Source: Clostridium swellfunianum (GTDB taxonomy: Bacteria > Bacillota > Clostridia > Clostridiales > Clostridiaceae). Taken from it: a stretch of 64,000 nt of DNA. A model generated the notes under the pieces. That model was not told where the DNA came from. It was given only the letters and a program-made list of their open reading frames with translations, and ran no database searches. A program made the translations under genes and the position numbers. Shown one piece after another: positions 17,728 through 25,944 of the stretch (position 1 is the stretch's first letter; each line of letters begins with the position of its first letter). The stretch spans positions 1,153,354 to 1,217,353 of the forward strand of contig NZ_JAMOFV010000006.1 of assembly GCF_023656515.1 (NCBI RefSeq). The letters are read 5' to 3'.

Positions 17728-18630
17728 CTACTTCTTATTATATTTTTTGTAGCGTTTTATCCCAAACACAGCTGCTATAGCTAAGAAAGCAAATACAATT
17801 ATATTTGATAATATAAATATTAAAATATTTTGTACTGCTAGCACCAAAGTCACAGAGGTGTTTCTAAAGCCAGTACCTATGGCCTTGAAAAATTCATTTC
17901 CACCTAACACTGTCTTTTTGTTATCTATAACGCCTATTTTTTTGTCAGCATTAAGAGTTATGGTTGCATAATCAACCTGCTTATCCCAGCTCTTTTTTCT
18001 AGCTTCCAAAGCTTCTGCTTCTCCTCTTATCTTATAAAGCTCGGTCTGAACCTTTAACACTTCTTCAACAGTATTAGCTTTTTTCAATATAGTAAGCACT
18101 TGCTCTTCTTGAGCTCTAAGATTCCTAAGTCTTGCTTCGTTATCCACGTATGCATCAGTAATATTTTCTGCAGAAACATTTTTATTTCTTACTGTAAACC
18201 CTTTTTCTGCATAGGCTATAAATTCATCAAATCTTTGCGCCGGAATTCTTACCCTAGCTTCTAGTCTTACTTCCATTGTATTTTCACTTTCAATATAGCC
18301 ACCAAGTTCTTCCGCCTTTTTACGTATACTTTCAGAAAGATTGGTCAAGTCTTCCTCAACTATGGAGAGTGAAGCATTTTTAATTATTTTTTTGCTTTGC
18401 TCTTGTTCCTCTGCTTTTTTGTCTTTCATGTCAGCCTTTGGTGCTTCTTTTATTGATGAATTACTAGATGAATTTTTGGCTTCATTTTTCAAAGCTAAGC
18501 TGTCGTAGGCAGCACTAGGTTTTCCATTTGGTGAACTTGCTGCAGACATGCCGGTTTCAGCCTTCTTAGCACAAGACGATAGTATAATTGACAATGCCAT
18601 AAAGCTGCATAGTAAAACTCTCTTTTTCAT
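17728..18630 (-). CDS. DUF4349 lipoprotein
   Basis: This 300-residue envelope protein has a signal peptide with lipobox LSSC (Cys near residue 20), a polar linker, a DUF4349 core with the pattern IIKNASLSIVEEDL...RIPAQRFDEFI, a coiled coil near residues 150-215, and a C-terminal membrane helix with a basic tail. It is therefore tethered at both ends outside the cell. DUF4349 proteins have no settled function; some are linked to antibiotic stress. Its ribosome site is part of a 45-bp tandem leader repeat. Confidence 0.85.
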   Translation of the reverse strand: MKKRVLLCSFMALSIILSSCAKKAETGMSAASSPNGKPSAAYDSLALKNEAKNSSSNSSIKEAPKADMKDKKAEEQEQSKKIIKNASLSIVEEDLTNLSESIRKKAEELGGYIESENTMEVRLEARVRIPAQRFDEFIAYAEKGFTVRNKNVSAENITDAYVDNEARLRNLRAQEEQVLTILKKANTVEEVLKVQTELYKIRGEAEALEARKKSWDKQVDYATITLNADKKIGVIDNKKTVLGGNEFFKAIGTGFRNTSVTLVLAVQNILIFILSNIIVFAFLAIAAVFGIKRYKKYNKK

Positions 18631-18637
18631 TATAATC

Positions 18638-18727
18638 CCTCCTGTATTCCTTTAGGGTACATAACAATTATCAATTATTATGCCTCCTGTATTCCTTTAG
18701 GGTACATAACAATTATCAATTGTTAAA
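18638..18727 (-). repeat. Two tandem 45-bp leader repeats (hairpin + Shine-Dalgarno)
   Basis: Units at 18638-18682 and 18683-18727 share CCTCCTGTATTCCTTT and the GTACATAA...TTATG frame with the three units at 7349-7483, and have the same 45-bp period. The stem sequence differs (CATAATAATT/AATTGTTATG) but still pairs. The first unit gives the DUF4349 gene its ribosome site. The distal unit has lost the outer 3 bp of its stem. Confidence 0.9.
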
Positions 18728-18807
18728 TACCAAATCCAATTAATCCCATCATACCCAACTTACTTATATATACGAGTCGAAATTAAAATCGATACCAAAA
18801 AATAAAA

Positions 18808-18829
18808 ATAGGGCAGCTAAGCGCCCTAT
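18808..18829 (-). terminator. Terminator of small gene at 18845
   Basis: A 7-bp GC-rich stem (ATAGGGC/GCCCTAT) with an 8-base loop is followed on the minus strand by TTTTATTTTTT. Confidence 0.8.
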
Positions 18830-18844
18830 CTAAATACCTTTGCT

Positions 18845-19114
18845 TTAATATTCTAAAAATGCATCCTCAACAGTAGAAACATAACCATCACTGCCTTCTC
18901 TAACCATGGCAACAATTTTAGGCGCTTCTCCATTCATAATGTGCACATTATAAGCCTGAAGCCCTACCTTATCCATCTTTTCATTTCTATCTACAACAAC
19001 TACAGGCTCTCCAGCCATCCCTGGTACCTTACAAGCAGCCGTTATATTTTCTTTTAGCTTATCAACAGGACAATCAATCATTTTTATATTTCCTATAACC
19101 TTTTCAACATCCAT
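18845..19114 (-). CDS. Conserved-looking small soluble protein, unknown function
   Basis: This 89-residue protein shows alternating hydrophobic strands and helices (GEPVVVVDRNEKMDKVGLQAYNVHIM), two cysteines (near residues 15 and 28) and an acidic C-terminus. No membrane segment is present. I do not recognise the fold family. GAGGGAG precedes the ATG. Upstream, 19148-19174 forms a hairpin (CATAATAAAA and complement) in the leader, reminiscent of but distinct from the 45-bp units. Confidence 0.65.
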   Translation of the reverse strand: MDVEKVIGNIKMIDCPVDKLKENITAACKVPGMAGEPVVVVDRNEKMDKVGLQAYNVHIMNGEAPKIVAMVREGSDGYVSTVEDAFLEY

Positions 19115-19203
19115 TTTAATCTCTCCCTCTTACATTTTTAAGCTTTTCATAATAAAATTCATAGTTTTATTATGCTGAACTTCTTACATTTTTATTATTC
19201 AGC

Positions 19204-19698
19204 TTAAAAATCTGAAGAGTTTGTATCAGAATTGTTGTCATAACTTCCAGAATCACTAAAATTTGATAAGTCACTATAGGAATCATCGGAGTTAGAAAAG
19301 TCGTTTAAATCCCATGAACTACTGTCATCGTAGTAATTGTCCTTCCATTTTTCCTCTTCACTGCTTAGGCCTTCACAGTTATAATCCTGTTGGAAATCAC
19401 AGTTATCATATGGTTCAATAGTAGAGTTTTCTTCGGTGTCCGTCCAATCATTAAATTCGTTAACTATTTCTTCCGTAACCTGAATATTGTCATTATCAAG
19501 CATTTCCATGAACTGCATCCTTTGTATATCGTTTAAAGTATTCATATAGTCCACCTGTGAATCCTGTGGAAGTGAGTGAAAATAAGTTCTGAAATTACTC
19601 GGTAAACTTTTCCTTACTGTTCTTCTAGTTTGTCTTTGTCCTGATGATAATGCAGCAATAAGTATTAAAGCTCCAAAAAATAAAAGTAATATTTCCAT
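19204..19698 (-). CDS. Single-pass membrane protein with Asp/Ser/Asn-rich tail
   Basis: The 164-residue product has an N-terminal hydrophobic helix (residues 2-18), a basic segment (RQTRRTVRK), a helical part (LPQDSQVDYMNTLNDIQRMQFMEML) and a long acidic tail rich in Ser, Asp, Asn and Tyr. The ATG at 19698 is chosen as it follows GGGGG by 5 bases; the upstream ATG lies on top of its own ribosome site. The tail is low complexity. No family recognised; cytoplasmic or cell-surface orientation is unclear. Confidence 0.65.
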   Translation of the reverse strand: MEILLLFFGALILIAALSSGQRQTRRTVRKSLPSNFRTYFHSLPQDSQVDYMNTLNDIQRMQFMEMLDNDNIQVTEEIVNEFNDWTDTEENSTIEPYDNCDFQQDYNCEGLSSEEEKWKDNYYDDSSSWDLNDFSNSDDSYSDLSNFSDSGSYDNNSDTNSSDF

Positions 19699-19905
19699 TC
19701 TATCCCCCATCTCTTTACTATTTATAAAGTAAAGCTTCTTAATTTAATTATATAACCCCTAGCGTCACATTGAAATAAGCTAACAAAATATTTTTTCTTA
19801 TTCTTTTACAAGTATCAAAACAATAACTTATGAATAAACTATTAAAGAAAAGGCCAATCTAATTGAATATGTTTAAAAATTGTCAATATATTTCAAAAAA
19901 ACCTA

Positions 19906-19935
19906 TTGACAGAAGTTGTAAAAGGTTGTAACCTT
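19906..19935 (+). promoter_or_regulatory. Promoter/operator of leader ORF and ABC exporter
   Basis: A consensus -35 (TTGACA, 19906-19911) is followed by two copies of GTTGTAA exactly 10 bp apart (19915 and 19925) and the dyad AAGGTT-GT-AACCTT (19922-19935). The -10 within or just after the dyad is poor, so an activator binding the repeats, or repression at the dyad, is plausible. Confidence 0.5.
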
Positions 19936-19977
19936 AAATGGAAGTAATTATTAAATTTTAAAAAGGAGGTAGGAAAA

Positions 19978-20136
19978 TGTTAGTAAATATGTCAACAGTA
20001 AAAAATAGACAAAGAAATAGCAGTATTAACGGCAATTTTGCGTCCTTTACAGGAATAGCTGTGTCTTTTAATGGCATGTTTGCGCTCAAAATTTCATATG
20101 GTAGCCCTACCTCAGTATCGGTTTCTACGCCTTGAT
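19978..20136 (+). CDS. 52-residue leader peptide (BmrB-like role)
   Basis: This ORF has one of the best ribosome sites in the window (AAAAGGAGGTAGGAAA before the ATG) and encodes a 52-residue peptide without cysteine, signal peptide or membrane helix, ending in a Ser/Thr/Val/Pro-rich tail (SPTSVSVSTP). It lies between a strong -35 promoter and two terminator-like hairpins, followed by a heterodimeric ABC exporter. In Bacillus subtilis, bmrCD is preceded by the similarly sized leader bmrB and is controlled by ribosome-mediated attenuation. The same role is inferred here from layout, not sequence identity. A secreted peptide is a less likely alternative, as no maturation enzyme is nearby. Confidence 0.65.
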
Positions 20137-20167
20137 ACTTAACCAGTTTTCATTGATTGTGAATACA

Positions 20168-20199
20168 GGTCATGGGCTACGATAACCCATGGCCTTTTT
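20168..20199 (+). terminator. Leader terminator hairpin 1 (attenuator)
   Basis: GGTCATGGG pairs with CCCATGGCC (one G-U) across a 9-base loop and is followed by TTTTTA. It lies 32 bp after the leader ORF stop. GGGCTAC (20174-20180), spanning the 5' arm and loop, is fully complementary to GTAGCCC inside the leader ORF (20101-20107). Confidence 0.8.
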
Positions 20200-20247
20200 A
20201 TATAGGTTTTTTGAGGCATATTTTGCCTTGGAAAGTTATTGTTTTTA

Positions 20248-20274
20248 AAGCCATGGGATAACCATGGTTTTTTT
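20248..20274 (+). terminator. Leader terminator hairpin 2 (attenuator)
   Basis: AAGCCATGG pairs with CCATGGTTT (one G-U) around GATAA, followed by a continued T run. It repeats the CCATGG core of hairpin 1 and lies 45 bp before the first ABC gene. Confidence 0.78.
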
Positions 20275-20318
20275 CATTCTAAAAATTTAAGTCGCAAATT
20301 GAAAGGGGGACTCACAGA

Positions 20319-22061
20319 ATGAAACGGATTTTTAAATATGTTTGGGAATACAAACTACTTGTACTCATACCTTCTATTGCTATGATGCTTTCTATAGGCT
20401 TAGATATGTTCAACCCATATCTGCAACAGCTTATTACTGACAAGGTATTTATAGGTGGAGAGATGAATCTTCTATGGCCTATACTTGGGGGCTTTATCAC
20501 AATAACTGCATTAAGAGCATTACTAGGCTATGCTAAGGAATATTTATTCGATGTGCTTTCTGCAAAAATCAGCATAGACATCAAAAAGGATGTCTTTAAT
20601 CATATTCAAAAGCTTCCCTTCAAGTATTTTGATAGTATGAATACAGGAGAGCTCATGTCAAGAATAGGTGAAGATGTAGATAACGTTTGGAGGAGCGTAT
20701 CCTTTGGTATTAGACTATTTATCGAGAATATGATTTACTTCTTAACTGCTTCTACTATACTGTTTTCATTAAACTGGAAACTTACTCTTATCTGTCTTGT
20801 AGGAATGCCTCCTATCGCTTATTTAGCTTTGAAATTTGAAAAGAAGATTGGTGAATCCTATGGAAAAATAAGTGATCAGGGAGTTTTGCTAAACACAGCT
20901 GCTCAGGAAAATATAGCAGGAGTTAGACTTGTTAAAGCTTTTGCTAGAGAAAAGCATGAAATACTAAAGTTCTTAAAGCTTAATAATCAAAGCTTTGATT
21001 TAAGTATGGAGCAAAACAAAATTATTGCTCGCTACTTTCCTCCTATTGAGTTCCTAACAAACCTTGCTATGGTGCTATTAGTAGTACTTGGTGGAATATT
21101 CGTAATGGGCGGCAGCATGACTATAGGCCAACTTGTTGCCTTCAACGGTTACATCTGGATGCTTATATGGCCAATGAGAATGCTGGGATGGCTTACGAAT
21201 TTAATAGCTCAAACAAACGCTTCTGCTAAGAAGATAGAAAAGATTATGGATACAGAACCAGAAATAAAGGATAATGATGACTCCTTTAGAGTTCCTAGTG
21301 TAAGAGGAGATATCGAATTTAGAAATGTATCCTTTAAGTACAGAGATGACTTGATCTTAAAAGATATAAATCTCAAGGTTAAGTCCGGAAGTACAGTTGC
21401 TATAATGGGAACTACAGGTTCAGGAAAATCCTCAATTATAAATTTGATTGGAAGATACTACGATGTTTCCGAAGGTGCTGTTTATGTCGACAACTATGAT
21501 GTCAAGGAAATGAATCTCAAGGATTTAAGAAGCCGAATGTCAATAGTTCCTCAAGACACCTTCCTCTTCTCAGCTAGTATTGAAGAAAATATTCGTTTTG
21601 GAAAAGAAGATGCTACTTTTGATGAAATTAGAGAAGCCTGTAGACTTGCCTGTGCTGATGAGTTTATAGAAGAACTTGAGCACAAGTACGATACTGTAAT
21701 AGGCGAAAGAGGAATCGGTCTATCCGGTGGTCAAAAACAAAGATTATCTATTGCCAGAGCTCTAATAAGAAACTCCAGCATACTAATTCTTGATGACTCA
21801 ACTTCAGCTTTAGACATGGAGACAGAATACAGACTTCTTAAAAACTTAAATGAAAAGCATAAGAAGGCTACAACCTTCATTATCGCTCATAGAATTTCAG
21901 CCGTAAAAAATGCGGATATAATACTGTATGTTGAAAATGGTCACATTGTAGAGAGCGGAAATCATGAAAATCTACTTGCTAAAAAAGGTAAATACTACGA
22001 AGTTTATTGCGAGCAATTTAAGGACTTTGATAGTGCAGACAGTGAACAGGAGGTGGGATAA
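20319..22061 (+). CDS. Heterodimeric ABC exporter, degenerate-site subunit (BmrC/YheI-like)
   Basis: This 580-residue half-transporter has six membrane helices (residues 1-310) and an ATPase domain. Walker A is GTTGSGKS and the signature is canonical LSGGQ, but Walker B reads ILILDDSTSALD, with Asp in place of the catalytic Glu. This is the pattern of the non-hydrolysing half of heterodimers such as BmrC. AAAGGGGGA precedes the ATG. Its stop codon is directly followed by the TTG start of the partner. It should export drugs or other amphipathic compounds; transcription is probably controlled by the upstream leader. Confidence 0.92.
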   Translation: MKRIFKYVWEYKLLVLIPSIAMMLSIGLDMFNPYLQQLITDKVFIGGEMNLLWPILGGFITITALRALLGYAKEYLFDVLSAKISIDIKKDVFNHIQKLPFKYFDSMNTGELMSRIGEDVDNVWRSVSFGIRLFIENMIYFLTASTILFSLNWKLTLICLVGMPPIAYLALKFEKKIGESYGKISDQGVLLNTAAQENIAGVRLVKAFAREKHEILKFLKLNNQSFDLSMEQNKIIARYFPPIEFLTNLAMVLLVVLGGIFVMGGSMTIGQLVAFNGYIWMLIWPMRMLGWLTNLIAQTNASAKKIEKIMDTEPEIKDNDDSFRVPSVRGDIEFRNVSFKYRDDLILKDINLKVKSGSTVAIMGTTGSGKSSIINLIGRYYDVSEGAVYVDNYDVKEMNLKDLRSRMSIVPQDTFLFSASIEENIRFGKEDATFDEIREACRLACADEFIEELEHKYDTVIGERGIGLSGGQKQRLSIARALIRNSSILILDDSTSALDMETEYRLLKNLNEKHKKATTFIIAHRISAVKNADIILYVENGHIVESGNHENLLAKKGKYYEVYCEQFKDFDSADSEQEVG

Positions 22062-23849
22062 TTGGCTAGAAATACAGTTAGACAAGATGAAGATATAAGA
22101 AAGTTTTCTAACAGTGAAATATTAGTTAGGCTCTTTAGCTATCTAAAAGCCTACAAATTTAAAGTTTTTATAGTGCTTATGCTTTTAGTGTTTGTAATGA
22201 TTGTTAACCTTATTAATCCTTACTTATTAAAGGTAGCTATAGATACTAATATTAAAAACAATGATATGAAAGGGCTGCTCTTTATCGGAGCAGCAATGAT
22301 TGTATTGAATATTTTATCCATGCTTGCTTCGAGTCTAAGAATAATAAAGATGGCTTCCGTTACTAATGACATACTTCTGAAAATAAGACATGATCTTTAC
22401 ACTCACATTCAGAAGCTATCTTTTTCCTTCTTTGACAGCAGGCCTGTAGGAAAAATACTTGCTAGAGTTATTGGTGACGTTAACTCGCTTCAAGAATTAT
22501 TTAACAATGCAGTAACAAACTTTATACCTCAAATATTAACTGTAATTTGCGTTGGTGGAATGATGTTTTATCTAAACCCTAAACTAGCGCTTGCTTCAAT
22601 AACAATGCTTCCAATTCTTGCCTTTAGCTTGTTCTCTATAGAAACAATTTCAAGAAGAAGATGGCAGGATTACAGAAGAAAGCGTTCTACCTTCAATGCT
22701 TATACTCATGAAGACTTTTCAGGTATAAAGGTCGTTCAGGCTTTTGCAAATGAGTCAAAGACTTCAAACAACTTCTCCGACCTTGTTAAGGATATGATGG
22801 GAAGCTTTATAAAAGCAGTTAGGCTTAATGACTTATTCTGGCCTTTGGTTGATACTTCTTGGGGTATTGGTACAGTAATAGTTTACTGGTTTGGTGCAAA
22901 ACTAATAAGCAGCGGCAGCCTAAGTATAGGTACTATAATAGCTTTTACTATGTATATAGGGATGTTCTGGAGACCAATACTTGAAATAAGTAACTTCTAC
23001 AACAATCTTATTATGAGTTTCTCTGCTGGTGAGAGAATATTTGAAATAATGGATATTGAGCCAGATATACTTGATATAAGCAGTGCTTTAAAGATGCCTA
23101 AAATCAAAGGTCAAGTTGAATTTAAAAATGTTACCTTTGGTTATGATGACGGTACAATAGTTTTAAACGATGTAAATTTTAAAATTAATCCTGGTGAAAC
23201 TATTGCTCTAGTTGGCCCAACAGGAGCTGGCAAAACTACCATAGTAAATCTTTTAAGCCGATTCTATGATACTCAGTCTGGAGAAGTTTTAATAGATGGC
23301 AAGAATGTTAAAAATGTTGAGCTTGAATCTTTAAGAAGCCAAATGGGAATAATGCTTCAAGATACCTTCCTGTTTTCTACAACAATCAAAGAGAATATTA
23401 GGTATGGAAAGCTTGATGCCACAGACGAAGAAGTTATTGCAGCAGCAAAAGCTGTTAGTGCTCATGAATTTATAATGAGTCTGGAAAACGGCTATGACAC
23501 AGAGGTTAACGAAAGAGGTTCAAGACTTTCAGTAGGTCAAAGACAGTTAATCTCCTTTGCAAGAGCTCTTCTTGCTAATCCAAGAATTTTAATTCTTGAT
23601 GAAGCAACTTCAAATATCGATACTCAAACAGAAAAGCTTGTTCAAAGAGGTATTCAGAAGCTTCTGCATGGCAGAACTTCCTTTGTAATAGCTCATAGAC
23701 TCTCAACCATTAGAGACTGCGATAAAATCATGGTTGTAAGTGATGGGAATATTGCTGAAGCAGGAACTCATGACGAACTTATGAAAAACAAAGGTTTATA
23801 TCACAATCTATACATGTCACAATATAAGTTCCTTAGTGAAGGAGCATAA
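22062..23849 (+). CDS. Heterodimeric ABC exporter, catalytic subunit (BmrD/YheH-like)
   Basis: This 595-residue half-transporter has six membrane helices and an ATPase domain with Walker A GPTGAGKT, Walker B ILILDEATSNID with the catalytic Glu, and switch His in VIAHRLSTI. Its signature is LSVGQ rather than LSGGQ, which fits a heterodimer with one degenerate ATP site made from this signature and the partner's Asp-containing Walker B. It starts with TTG after AGGAGGTGGGA, immediately after the partner's stop codon, so the two are tightly coupled. Confidence 0.92.
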   Translation: MARNTVRQDEDIRKFSNSEILVRLFSYLKAYKFKVFIVLMLLVFVMIVNLINPYLLKVAIDTNIKNNDMKGLLFIGAAMIVLNILSMLASSLRIIKMASVTNDILLKIRHDLYTHIQKLSFSFFDSRPVGKILARVIGDVNSLQELFNNAVTNFIPQILTVICVGGMMFYLNPKLALASITMLPILAFSLFSIETISRRRWQDYRRKRSTFNAYTHEDFSGIKVVQAFANESKTSNNFSDLVKDMMGSFIKAVRLNDLFWPLVDTSWGIGTVIVYWFGAKLISSGSLSIGTIIAFTMYIGMFWRPILEISNFYNNLIMSFSAGERIFEIMDIEPDILDISSALKMPKIKGQVEFKNVTFGYDDGTIVLNDVNFKINPGETIALVGPTGAGKTTIVNLLSRFYDTQSGEVLIDGKNVKNVELESLRSQMGIMLQDTFLFSTTIKENIRYGKLDATDEEVIAAAKAVSAHEFIMSLENGYDTEVNERGSRLSVGQRQLISFARALLANPRILILDEATSNIDTQTEKLVQRGIQKLLHGRTSFVIAHRLSTIRDCDKIMVVSDGNIAEAGTHDELMKNKGLYHNLYMSQYKFLSEGA

Positions 23850-23853
23850 TAGG

Positions 23854-23886
23854 AAATCACAGCTTATTCTAGCTGTGATTTTTTTA
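23854..23886 (+). terminator. Terminator of ABC exporter operon
   Basis: An 11-bp perfect stem (AAATCACAGCT and complement), 6-base loop and T run lie just after the stop codon. Confidence 0.92.
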
Positions 23887-23947
23887 TTTGTATAAACCAT
23901 TTTCTTAAGTGGGAAACTAGCTTTGTCACAATACAAGGAGGAATATC

Positions 23948-24181
23948 ATGGCAGAAAAAACTTTAGCATTACACGAAACACTTCAAATACACGAATTGCT
24001 TAACTTTAAAACTGTATGTATGGCTACAGCTAAAGCTATGGAAGGCGTTGTTTTTGACCAAGACCTTAAAGCGCTTTTTGAAAAAGATGTTCAACAATCC
24101 CTTCCAGCCGTTAAAGAGCTTCAAGAACTTTTAGCAAAAGCTCCATTAGGAGAGACTAGATTGGAGGAAGGATTAAAATGA
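23948..24181 (+). CDS. CotF-like spore coat protein, N-terminal-half type
   Basis: This 77-residue helical protein (LHETLQIHELLNFKTVCMATAKAME) resembles the first half of the coat F family. It overlaps the next gene by the 4 bases ATGA, so the two halves are coupled. In Bacillus CotF is one precursor cut into two peptides; here the halves appear as separate genes. GGAGG precedes the ATG. A paralogous pair lies on the other side of the alcohol dehydrogenase gene. Confidence 0.75.
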   Translation: MAEKTLALHETLQIHELLNFKTVCMATAKAMEGVVFDQDLKALFEKDVQQSLPAVKELQELLAKAPLGETRLEEGLK

Positions 24182-24540
24182 TTAACGACTATTTAGAAGT
24201 AAGAAATGCAGAAGGCATGCCTAAGTTAGTTGATAATATGATGGCACTTACTTTTTTATTAAATGCTAAAAGCGGAGTAAGAAATTATGCTATAGCCTTA
24301 TCAGAATCTGCTACTCCAGAGGTTAGAGCAGCTCTAAAAAAACAACTAGACGAAGCAATTATTATGCATGAGCAAATTTCTAAGATGATGATAGAAAAAG
24401 GCTGGTTTCATCCTCATGCTTTGAGTAAGCAATTTCATATGGACATAGAATCCTCTGAAACAGTGTCTCAAATTGTCAGCTTAAATCTTTTCCCTGGCGA
24501 TACAAGCAGACTAGGAACTTTTGCAACACCAGAAAAATAG
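24178..24540 (+). CDS. CotF-like spore coat protein
   Basis: The 120-residue protein shows the coat F core: MMALTFLLNAKSGVRNYAIALSE followed by a second helix with IIMHEQISKMMIEKGW and the terminal YHP-like segment (FHPHALSKQF). This family forms part of the spore coat. It is coupled by a 4-bp overlap to the small gene upstream and precedes the alcohol dehydrogenase gene by 21 bp. Membership is clear from the helical pattern; the location in the spore is inferred. Confidence 0.85.
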   Translation: MINDYLEVRNAEGMPKLVDNMMALTFLLNAKSGVRNYAIALSESATPEVRAALKKQLDEAIIMHEQISKMMIEKGWFHPHALSKQFHMDIESSETVSQIVSLNLFPGDTSRLGTFATPEK

Positions 24541-24561
24541 AGAAAGGAGGACATTCAAATT

Positions 24562-25698
24562 ATGAAGGCTGTAACATTTCAAGGTATAAAGAGAGTTGAA
24601 GTAAAACAGGTAGAAAGCCCTAAAATACATAAACCTGATGATATAATTGTTAAAATAACAAGTACCGCAATATGCGGATCTGACTTGCATCTTATTCATG
24701 ATATGGTTCCAAATCTGCCCCAAGGCTATATTATCGGCCATGAACCAATGGGAGTAGTAGAAGAAGTTGGTCCTGAAGTTACAAAATTAAAGAAAGGTGA
24801 TAGAGTTATAGTCCCCTTCAATGTAAGCTGCGGAGAATGTTTTTACTGCAAGCATGACTTAACCTGCATGTGCGATAATTCAAATCCTCATGGTGAAAAT
24901 GGCGGCTTCTTCGGTTATTCAGAAACCTTTGGTGGCTATCCTGGAGGTCAAGCTGAATATATGCGGGTACCTTATGCTAATTTTACCCCTTTTAAAATTC
25001 CAGAAGACTGTGAGGTAGAAGATGAAAAGCTATTATTAATGTCTGATGCTATGGCAACTGCTTACTGGAGCGTTGAAAACGCTGGAGTAAAGAAAGGAAA
25101 TACAGTAATTGTACTTGGGTGTGGTCCTGTTGGACTTTTAGCTCAAAAGTTCTGCTGGCTTCATGAAGCTGAGAGAGTTATTGCAGTAGACTACATTGAT
25201 TATCGTTTAGAGCACGCTAAGAAGTACAATAAGGTAGAAACAGTAAATTTCGAGCAGCATAAAAATACTGGAGAATATTTAAAAGAAATCACACATGGAG
25301 GTGCAGACATAGTTATAGATTGTGTTGGGATGGATGGGAAAATGACCCCACTTGAATTTGTTGGTACTGGCTTAAAGCTTCAAAGTGGTGCTTTAGGTGG
25401 CTTTATTATAGCTACTCAAGCTGTTAGGAAAGGCGGAATGATTCAAGTTACTGGTGTTTACGGCGGCAGATATAATGCTTTTCCTTTTGGAGATATTATA
25501 AATCGAAATATAAATATAAGAACAGGTCAGGCACCAGTTATTCCTTATATGCCTACACTATACAATCTGCTTGTTGAAGGAAAAGTTGATCCTAGCGATA
25601 TCATTACCCATAGACTACCTCTAGATGATGCAGAACATGCTTATCATGTTTTTGACACAAAAACTGAAGACTGTATCAAGGTAGTGCTTAAACCATAA
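24562..25698 (+). CDS. Zinc-dependent alcohol dehydrogenase (MDR family)
   Basis: This 378-residue medium-chain dehydrogenase has the catalytic zinc motif GHEPMGVVEEVG, first ligand Cys in ICGSDLH, structural zinc cysteines CGECFYCKHDLTC, and NAD-binding GCGPVGLLAQKF. The insert after the zinc loop and the C-terminal QAPVIPYMP segment resemble the glutathione-independent formaldehyde dehydrogenase-like subgroup. It lies in a run of spore coat genes with short gaps (21 and 14 bp), which suggests spore-stage expression. Substrate cannot be read from sequence. Confidence 0.88.
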   Translation: MKAVTFQGIKRVEVKQVESPKIHKPDDIIVKITSTAICGSDLHLIHDMVPNLPQGYIIGHEPMGVVEEVGPEVTKLKKGDRVIVPFNVSCGECFYCKHDLTCMCDNSNPHGENGGFFGYSETFGGYPGGQAEYMRVPYANFTPFKIPEDCEVEDEKLLLMSDAMATAYWSVENAGVKKGNTVIVLGCGPVGLLAQKFCWLHEAERVIAVDYIDYRLEHAKKYNKVETVNFEQHKNTGEYLKEITHGGADIVIDCVGMDGKMTPLEFVGTGLKLQSGALGGFIIATQAVRKGGMIQVTGVYGGRYNAFPFGDIINRNINIRTGQAPVIPYMPTLYNLLVEGKVDPSDIITHRLPLDDAEHAYHVFDTKTEDCIKVVLKP

Positions 25699-25712
25699 AC
25701 AAAGGAGAGAAT

Positions 25713-25925
25713 ATGATGGAAAATAAGGGTATTGAACCTAATGAGAATGTTCAACTGCTTGAAATGCTGACCTTCAAAAATCTTTGCTTAACAAAATCAG
25801 TTGCGATGTCTCCATTAGTTTCTGACGAAGAGCTAAAGGCAATTCTTAAAAACGATGTTTCATTAGGTCAGCAGCATGTTAAGGAACTGCAATCGCTTTT
25901 GCAAAAGTCAGGCTTAAATAAATAA
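25713..25925 (+). CDS. CotF-like spore coat protein, N-terminal-half type
   Basis: This 70-residue protein is a paralogue of the one at 23948: it shares the pattern LLEMLTFKNLCLTKSVAMSPLVSDEELKAILKNDV and a C-terminal helix ending in LQSLLQKS. It follows the dehydrogenase by 14 bp with ribosome site AAAGGAG and precedes a second coat F core. The double ATG start is ambiguous by one codon. Confidence 0.72.
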   Translation: MMENKGIEPNENVQLLEMLTFKNLCLTKSVAMSPLVSDEELKAILKNDVSLGQQHVKELQSLLQKSGLNK

Positions 25926-25944
25926 TTGAAGGCAGGTGAAACTT

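Noticed and set aside
19978-20136. Precursor of a ribosomally made, modified peptide
   Set aside because: The peptide has no cysteine or leader/core boundary and no modification enzyme or peptidase gene is adjacent; an attenuator leader explains the hairpins better.
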